Shown one piece after another: positions 59,533-64,000 of a stretch of DNA of 64,000 nt (the stretch's first letter is position 1; each line of letters starts with the position of its first letter). Origin of the DNA: Sulfitobacter indolifex (GTDB lineage: Bacteria > Pseudomonadota > Alphaproteobacteria > Rhodobacterales > Rhodobacteraceae). Under the pieces are notes generated by a model. That model made no database searches, was not told the DNA's origin, and worked only from the letters and a program-made list of their open reading frames with translations. Where the stretch lies: positions 136,501 to 200,500 of the forward strand of contig NZ_CP084952.1 of the NCBI RefSeq assembly GCF_022788655.1, written 5' to 3'. The translations under genes were made by a program, and so were the position numbers.

Positions 59533-61890
59533 ATGCAAAATCGATCTGCCGCCCCCGAACCGTCGATTCTACACGTGCCGGGACTTACCGCCGAGGCCAG
59601 CATCGCGGTGGATCGATGGGGCGTGCCGCATATCCGGGCCGAATCCGAGCCGGATCTATTTTTTGTCCAAGGCTTTAACGCGGCCCGAGATCGCCTCTGG
59701 CAGATCGACCTTTGGCGCAAGCGCGGGCTGGGCCTGTTGGCGGCCGATTTCGGACCGGGCTACCTTGAGCAGGACCGCGCCGCGCGGCTGTTTCTCTATC
59801 GCGGAGATATGGCGCCAGAATGGGCCGCCTACGCGCCGGATGCTGAGGCCATTTGCACAGCATTCGCCACCGGCGTGAATGCCTATATTGTCGCGGCTCA
59901 AGCCGGGCGGATGCCGATGCCGCCGGAATTCGCGCTGATGGGCACGCAGCCAATGCCCTGGAGTCCCGAGGACGTGGTGCGCATCCGTAGTCATTGCCTG
60001 ACCCGCAACGCATTGAACGAGGTGTTGCGCGCCCGCACATTGGCGGAGGCTGGCCCCGAGGCCGACCGAATGCGCGCTGAGCTTGTGCCGCCGGTCGAAG
60101 CGGTGTTCGACCCTGAAGTGCCGCCCGAAGCGATCCCGCTAGAGACAATTGAAGATTTCAAGTTGGCTACTGCGTCCGTCACTTTCAGCCATGACCGGCT
60201 GAATGCAACGCTGGACGAGGCACCGCGCTGGCGCACGCTGAACACACTGGGCGAGGTCGTGGCCGAGGCCGAAAGCCAGGGCTCGAACAACTGGGCGGTC
60301 TCCGGTGCACGCACCGCCACCGGACGTCCGGTGATGGGTACCGACCCGCATCGGACCCACGCGCTGCCTTCATTGCGATATATCGTGCATCTCAGTGCGC
60401 CGGGGCTTGATGTGATCGGTGCCGGCGAGCCCTCCGTGCCGGGTATCTCGCTGGGTCATAACGGGCACAGCGCGTTCTCTTTAACCATTTTTGGCGCCGA
60501 TCAGGAGGACATGCTGGTCTATCGCCGCGACCCAGAGGCAGCCAATCGCTATGCCTACGGAGATGGCAAAGAAGAGGTGCAGGAGGTCTCCGAGCGTTTC
60601 GCCGTGCGCGGCTACCCAGATCAGACAAAGCGGCTGCGCTTTACCCGGCACGGCCCTGTGGTGCACGAGACGCCCGAGCGCTTGTTTGCCATCCGCACGG
60701 TCTGGAGCGATCCCGGCGCCGCGCCCTACATGGCGAGCTTGTCGGTGATGCGCGCGAAGAGCTGGGACAGCTACCGCGTCGCGCTGAAAGGGTGGGGCAC
60801 GCCATCGATTAATCATGTCTATGCCGACGTGACCGGCGATATCGGATGGCAAACCGTGGGCACCACGCCCCGGCGCGAGGGTTGGAACGGGCTGCTACCG
60901 GTGCCGGGCGACGGACGCTACGAATGGCAGGGCAAACTGTCGCTCGACGAGCTGCCGCATGTGCTGAACCCGGCACGCGGATTCGTTGCTACCGCCAACG
61001 AAATGAACTTGCCAGATGGCTGGGATGCGGCCGCAGCGGCGGTGGGCTACGAATGGGTGGACCGCAGCCGGGCCGATCGGATCCACGCTGTCTTGGACGA
61101 TCAGACTGAGCATGACATCGCCGACTCTTGCGCGCTTCAGACCGATCTGCACAGCGCGGCGGCGGTGCGGATGCAGAGGGTGTTGGCTGGGCTCGTCATG
61201 GACGGCGATGCGGCAGATGCGGCGGCACATCTGGCGGTGTGGGATGCACGAGTCACGGCTGACTCGTCTCAGGCACTTTTTTTTGAATACTGGGTAACGA
61301 GGCATCTCAAGCCTGCGCTCTTCACGGCACTGATCGGGCCCGGCGTCTCGATCGAGCTGCTCTGGCCCGGCTCAATCCAGTCGGTTCTCGATTTGGTCGA
61401 GCGACCCGAACATTGGTTTGCCAAGGATGCGGAGGAGACCCGTGACGCGATCTTGCGCGACAGTTTGACCGCCGCTTGGGCCGACTCAAAAACGCGATTT
61501 GGCGCCGATGTTGCGAGCTGGCACTGGGGTGCGATTCACCGCCTGCCGCTTCCCCACGCGCTTGAGGCAGTGAATGCGCCGGCCGAATGGTCGGTCGGCC
61601 CGTTCGAGATCGGCGGCAGCGGTTCGACACCGGCCTATGCCAACTACCGGATCGGCGATTTTACCACCATCACCGGCCCCTCGGTACGGATTGTGATGGA
61701 TGTGGGCGCATGGGACAATTCGGTATTTATCAACCTGCCGGGGCAGTCCGGAATGCCCGGAAATCCGCATTTTGCGGATCTCGCGGATGACTGGCAGCGG
61801 GGCAACTATCACCCCCTACTTTATAGTCGGGGGGCAGTGGACGCGGCTACCGAAATTGTGCTGCGCCTCTTGCCGGGAGACGCGCCGTGA
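59533..61890 (+). CDS. Penicillin acylase family protein
   Basis: 785 residues from ATG 59533 (GGAGA upstream; an earlier GTG at 59506 lacks one). Ntn-hydrolase precursor: alpha part 1-~220, then the processing site before Ser251 in QGSNNWAVSG, the beta-chain nucleophile. No signal peptide, so it may be cytoplasmic. Family members cleave amide bonds of beta-lactams, acyl-homoserine lactones or N-acyl compounds. The downstream iclR gene ends tail-to-tail four bases away. The neighbouring peptide-type ABC transporter suggests uptake of an N-acylated compound followed by hydrolysis. Confidence 0.9.
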   Translation: MQNRSAAPEPSILHVPGLTAEASIAVDRWGVPHIRAESEPDLFFVQGFNAARDRLWQIDLWRKRGLGLLAADFGPGYLEQDRAARLFLYRGDMAPEWAAYAPDAEAICTAFATGVNAYIVAAQAGRMPMPPEFALMGTQPMPWSPEDVVRIRSHCLTRNALNEVLRARTLAEAGPEADRMRAELVPPVEAVFDPEVPPEAIPLETIEDFKLATASVTFSHDRLNATLDEAPRWRTLNTLGEVVAEAESQGSNNWAVSGARTATGRPVMGTDPHRTHALPSLRYIVHLSAPGLDVIGAGEPSVPGISLGHNGHSAFSLTIFGADQEDMLVYRRDPEAANRYAYGDGKEEVQEVSERFAVRGYPDQTKRLRFTRHGPVVHETPERLFAIRTVWSDPGAAPYMASLSVMRAKSWDSYRVALKGWGTPSINHVYADVTGDIGWQTVGTTPRREGWNGLLPVPGDGRYEWQGKLSLDELPHVLNPARGFVATANEMNLPDGWDAAAAAVGYEWVDRSRADRIHAVLDDQTEHDIADSCALQTDLHSAAAVRMQRVLAGLVMDGDAADAAAHLAVWDARVTADSSQALFFEYWVTRHLKPALFTALIGPGVSIELLWPGSIQSVLDLVERPEHWFAKDAEETRDAILRDSLTAAWADSKTRFGADVASWHWGAIHRLPLPHALEAVNAPAEWSVGPFEIGGSGSTPAYANYRIGDFTTITGPSVRIVMDVGAWDNSVFINLPGQSGMPGNPHFADLADDWQRGNYHPLLYSRGAVDAATEIVLRLLPGDAP

Positions 61891-61894
61891 TGCC

Positions 61895-62671
61895 TCAGAG
61901 CGCCTTGGCTGCAGCAATTGCGTGCGGCGCGAACCGGCGGCGGAATTCCTGCTCACCCCACTCGGCAAGAGAGCCGGCGATATGGATCGCTCCCAGCGGG
62001 TGTCCCCGATGATCCACGATCGATGCCGAAAGGACGATCTCTCCGATCAACGTTTCCTCGAGCGCGCAGGCATAGCCGTCGGTGCGGGCCTCACGGACCT
62101 TCTCCATGATCGCGATGGGATCGGTAATTGTGCGTGCGGTCAGTGGTATACGATCGGACCTCTCAATCAACGTGCGGGCGCGGTCCTCATTCAAGCGGGC
62201 CAGGCAGGCGCGCCCGCCCGAGGTGCAGAAGGTTGGAATACGCCGCCCGGCCAGCGTCGCATAGAATGTCTCGCGCTTACTTTGCAGCCGCATGGCGTAG
62301 ATGATGGTTTCATTGTCGAACAAGCTGAGATCCACTCGTTCACGCGCGGTTGCGCGCAGTTGGGACAGCACCGGCGCGGCACGCTCGATCAGAGAGTTTG
62401 TGCGCAGGTAATCGAAAGACCGGTCCAGCACAGCCTTGCCCGGCAACAACCCGGCATTGTTGGGCGCGTGCTCAAGATAGCCAAGCGCCAGAAGAGTCTG
62501 CGCCACCCGTTGCGTCGCGCTTTTGTCTATGCCGGCGGCCTGTGCCAACTCGCGCAGGGACAACGGGCGGGGTTGGTCGCCGAAGACTTCAAGCACCTTA
62601 AACGCACGCGCAACCGAGCGCAAAAAAAGGCGACTATCGACCTCATTAGTAGCATCTGTGTTCACGGACAT
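61895..62671 (-). CDS. IclR family transcriptional regulator
   Basis: 258 residues from ATG 62671, though an AAGGAG lies directly against that ATG, so the GTG two codons later (62665) has better spacing. Winged HTH in residues about 15-75 (RAFKVLEVFGDQPRPLSLRE, DKSATQRVAQTLLALGYLE), then an effector domain with SGGRACLA and GYACALEETLIGEIVLSA. It divides the acylase from the divergent transporter. The palindrome upstream is its probable operator. Confidence 0.9.
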   Translation of the reverse strand: MSVNTDATNEVDSRLFLRSVARAFKVLEVFGDQPRPLSLRELAQAAGIDKSATQRVAQTLLALGYLEHAPNNAGLLPGKAVLDRSFDYLRTNSLIERAAPVLSQLRATARERVDLSLFDNETIIYAMRLQSKRETFYATLAGRRIPTFCTSGGRACLARLNEDRARTLIERSDRIPLTARTITDPIAIMEKVREARTDGYACALEETLIGEIVLSASIVDHRGHPLGAIHIAGSLAEWGEQEFRRRFAPHAIAAAKAL

Positions 62672-62743
62672 CTCCTTATTTCGCAATCTCCCCGGCGACA
62701 ATTGACGGGTGAGAAATTTAACTCTAACGTATATATCAACACG

Positions 62744-62766
62744 ACCGTATTGCAATGCAATACGGT
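62744..62766. promoter_or_regulatory. Perfect 23-bp palindrome, candidate IclR operator
   Basis: ACCGTATTGCA and its complement TGCAATACGGT around a single A. It lies 73 bases before the iclR start and about 80 before the transporter gene, in the divergent promoter. The flank ACGACCGTAT recurs upstream of the acylase gene. Confidence 0.75.
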
Positions 62767-62845
62767 TATAGCTTAGAAATGTGGAATTTTTCGTGATACA
62801 GTCTCGGCTTTTCAAAGGCGCGGATTCACCATTGGTGGCTTGGTC

Positions 62846-63826
62846 GTGAGCAGGCTGCTTCTTTCAATCGTGCTGCGCCTAGCCAAGGCTGTAGCGGTGA
62901 TCTTGGCCATCGTGCTGCTGAACTTCATCCTTATCCGGCTGGCGCCAGGCGATCCGGCCAGTGTCATGGCCGGGCAAGCTGGCGCCGCGGACGAAAAGTT
63001 CATGCTGCAATTACGGTCACAGTTCGGGCTGGACCAGCCGCTGCCGGTGCAGGCGTGGGACTATATTGCGGGCATCTTTCAAGGAGACCTGGGCTATTCC
63101 TATCGCCAGGGCACGGCAGTGTCCGAACTGATCCTCGATCGGTTGCCGGCGACGTTACTGCTGACTGGAACCGCCTTTGCCATCGCCTTGCTTGGCGGGA
63201 TCGCGATGGGCAGCCTCGCGGGGCTGAACGCCGGACGACCGATTGATTTCGTGATCTCAGTGGTCTCGCTAATCTTTTACGCTACGCCGCTGTTCTGGGT
63301 TGGGCTGATGTCAATCCTACTGTTCTCGGTTTATCTGGACTGGTTGCCAGCTTTCGGCATGACGCAGGTAGGGAGCCGCCTGACCAGCTGGGCCTATTTT
63401 CTTGACGTGGCCCGCCACCTGGTTCTGCCAGCAACTACGCTGGGTCTATTCTACATGGCGGTCTATGCCCGCATGACCCGCGCCTCGATTCTTGAGGTGC
63501 GCGATCAGGACTTCGTGCGCACCGCACGGGCGATGGGCTTGCCCCGCCGGCGCATAGTGCGCAGCCACATCCTGCGCAATGCGCTCTTGCCGATTATCAC
63601 GCTCGCGGGGATTCAAGCCGGGCAGTTGGTGGGTGGGGCGATATTGACCGAAACTGTGTTCGGCTGGCCCGGCATTGGGCGGCTGGCCTTTGACGCGCTT
63701 TTGCAGCGCGACTACCAGGTTCTGCTTGGGGTGTTCTTCGTCACCTCGATCATGGTCGTCGCCTTCAACATTATCACCGATCTTCTCTACCGCGTCATCG
63801 ATCCCCGGATTGGAGCCGAAGTATGA
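62846..63826 (+). CDS. Peptide-type ABC transporter permease (DppB/OppB family)
   Basis: 326 residues from a GTG at 62846 (TTG 62840 is the other option). Six membrane segments, with the family start LLNFILIRLAPGDPASVM, GLDQPLPVQAWDYIAGIFQGDLG, and the EAA loop RTARAMGLPRRRIVRSHILRN. Forms the channel half of an importer for peptides, nickel or related compounds. It overlaps the next permease by four bases (ATGA). The substrate-binding protein and ATPases are outside the window. Confidence 0.9.
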   Translation: MSRLLLSIVLRLAKAVAVILAIVLLNFILIRLAPGDPASVMAGQAGAADEKFMLQLRSQFGLDQPLPVQAWDYIAGIFQGDLGYSYRQGTAVSELILDRLPATLLLTGTAFAIALLGGIAMGSLAGLNAGRPIDFVISVVSLIFYATPLFWVGLMSILLFSVYLDWLPAFGMTQVGSRLTSWAYFLDVARHLVLPATTLGLFYMAVYARMTRASILEVRDQDFVRTARAMGLPRRRIVRSHILRNALLPIITLAGIQAGQLVGGAILTETVFGWPGIGRLAFDALLQRDYQVLLGVFFVTSIMVVAFNIITDLLYRVIDPRIGAEV

Positions 63827-64000
63827 CCCTGACCCTGCGCCGCTTGGCAACCGACCCCAAGGCTCTGATCGGCTTTACCATTCTGTTAATGGCAACGCTG
63901 GCAGCCATCTTCGCGCCGGTGCTGTTTCCGCGCGACCCTTGGATGATGGTCACACGTCCCTTCGTTCCACCGTTCGAGAACCCGCAGGTTTGGCTGGGTA
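63823..64000 (+). CDS. Peptide-type ABC transporter permease (DppC family), 5' part
   Basis: The ATG at 63823 overlaps the previous stop (ATGA). About 59 residues are visible: RRLATDPKALIGFTILLMAT, the OppC N-terminal helix, then FAPVLFPRDPWMMV. The rest lies beyond the window. It pairs with the DppB-type permease. Confidence 0.85.
   Translation, partial: MTLTLRRLATDPKALIGFTILLMATLAAIFAPVLFPRDPWMMVTRPFVPPFENPQVWLG

Overview
The window looks like chromosome from a marine alphaproteobacterium of the Roseobacter group (Rhodobacteraceae). The support is a PrtD/RsaD-type type I secretion system with DUF4214 surface proteins, several HWE/HisKA_2 histidine kinases, a GTP cyclohydrolase of the FolE2 type, an LptE-like lipoprotein, a MetOD1 sensor and moderately high GC. 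I recognise no rRNA, tRNA, prophage, insertion sequence or CRISPR array. All functional calls rest on motif and family recognition by eye; no database search was run.

Layout. 1-2.1 kb: end of a glycosyltransferase and a TolC-like outer membrane channel. 2.3-8.3 kb: a catabolic island. A LysR regulator sits near two divergent operons that encode a short-chain fatty acid transporter, a YciI-like protein and a muconolactone isomerase on one strand, and a cyclase-family hydrolase, a BKACE-type beta-keto acid cleavage enzyme and an enol-lactone hydrolase on the other. An inverted repeat in the divergent promoter recurs upstream of lysR. 8.5-13.6 kb: envelope genes (VanZ-like, LptE-like, GtrB/GtrA-like, a large membrane protein, a methyltransferase remnant). 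13.8-20 kb: a periplasmic sensor plus histidine kinase, a sulfotransferase, a folE2/pteridine reductase pair and a decayed parDE locus. 20-36.9 kb: signalling and stress genes, including four histidine kinases counting the 14 kb one, a MetOD1-kinase-receiver operon, a universal stress protein, a dihaem cytochrome c and small enzymes.

37-53 kb is the most striking part. Three tandem modules each carry a ~600-residue protein with DUF4214 and RTX-like repeats (S-layer or adhesin type), followed by a small DUF6447 gene that is frameshifted, intact or 5'-truncated in the three copies. Two near-identical XRE-type regulators are divergent from modules 1 and 3. Next to them one minus-strand operon encodes the type I secretion ABC protein and adaptor, a WbdD-like methyltransferase, a glycosyltransferase-methyltransferase fusion and a glycosyltransferase. 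Together this resembles a surface-layer locus in which the exported protein, its secretion machine and glycan enzymes are encoded side by side, with gene conversion or antigenic diversification among paralogues.

53.5-64 kb: an intact parDE pair, a trimethylamine-dehydrogenase-like flavoprotein next to a frameshifted lysR, a DUF481 outer membrane protein, a potassium-channel-like protein with a zinc ribbon, and a penicillin-acylase-family hydrolase with an IclR regulator and the start of a peptide-type ABC transporter. A perfect 23-bp palindrome in the iclR/transporter intergenic region has a matching half-site before the acylase.
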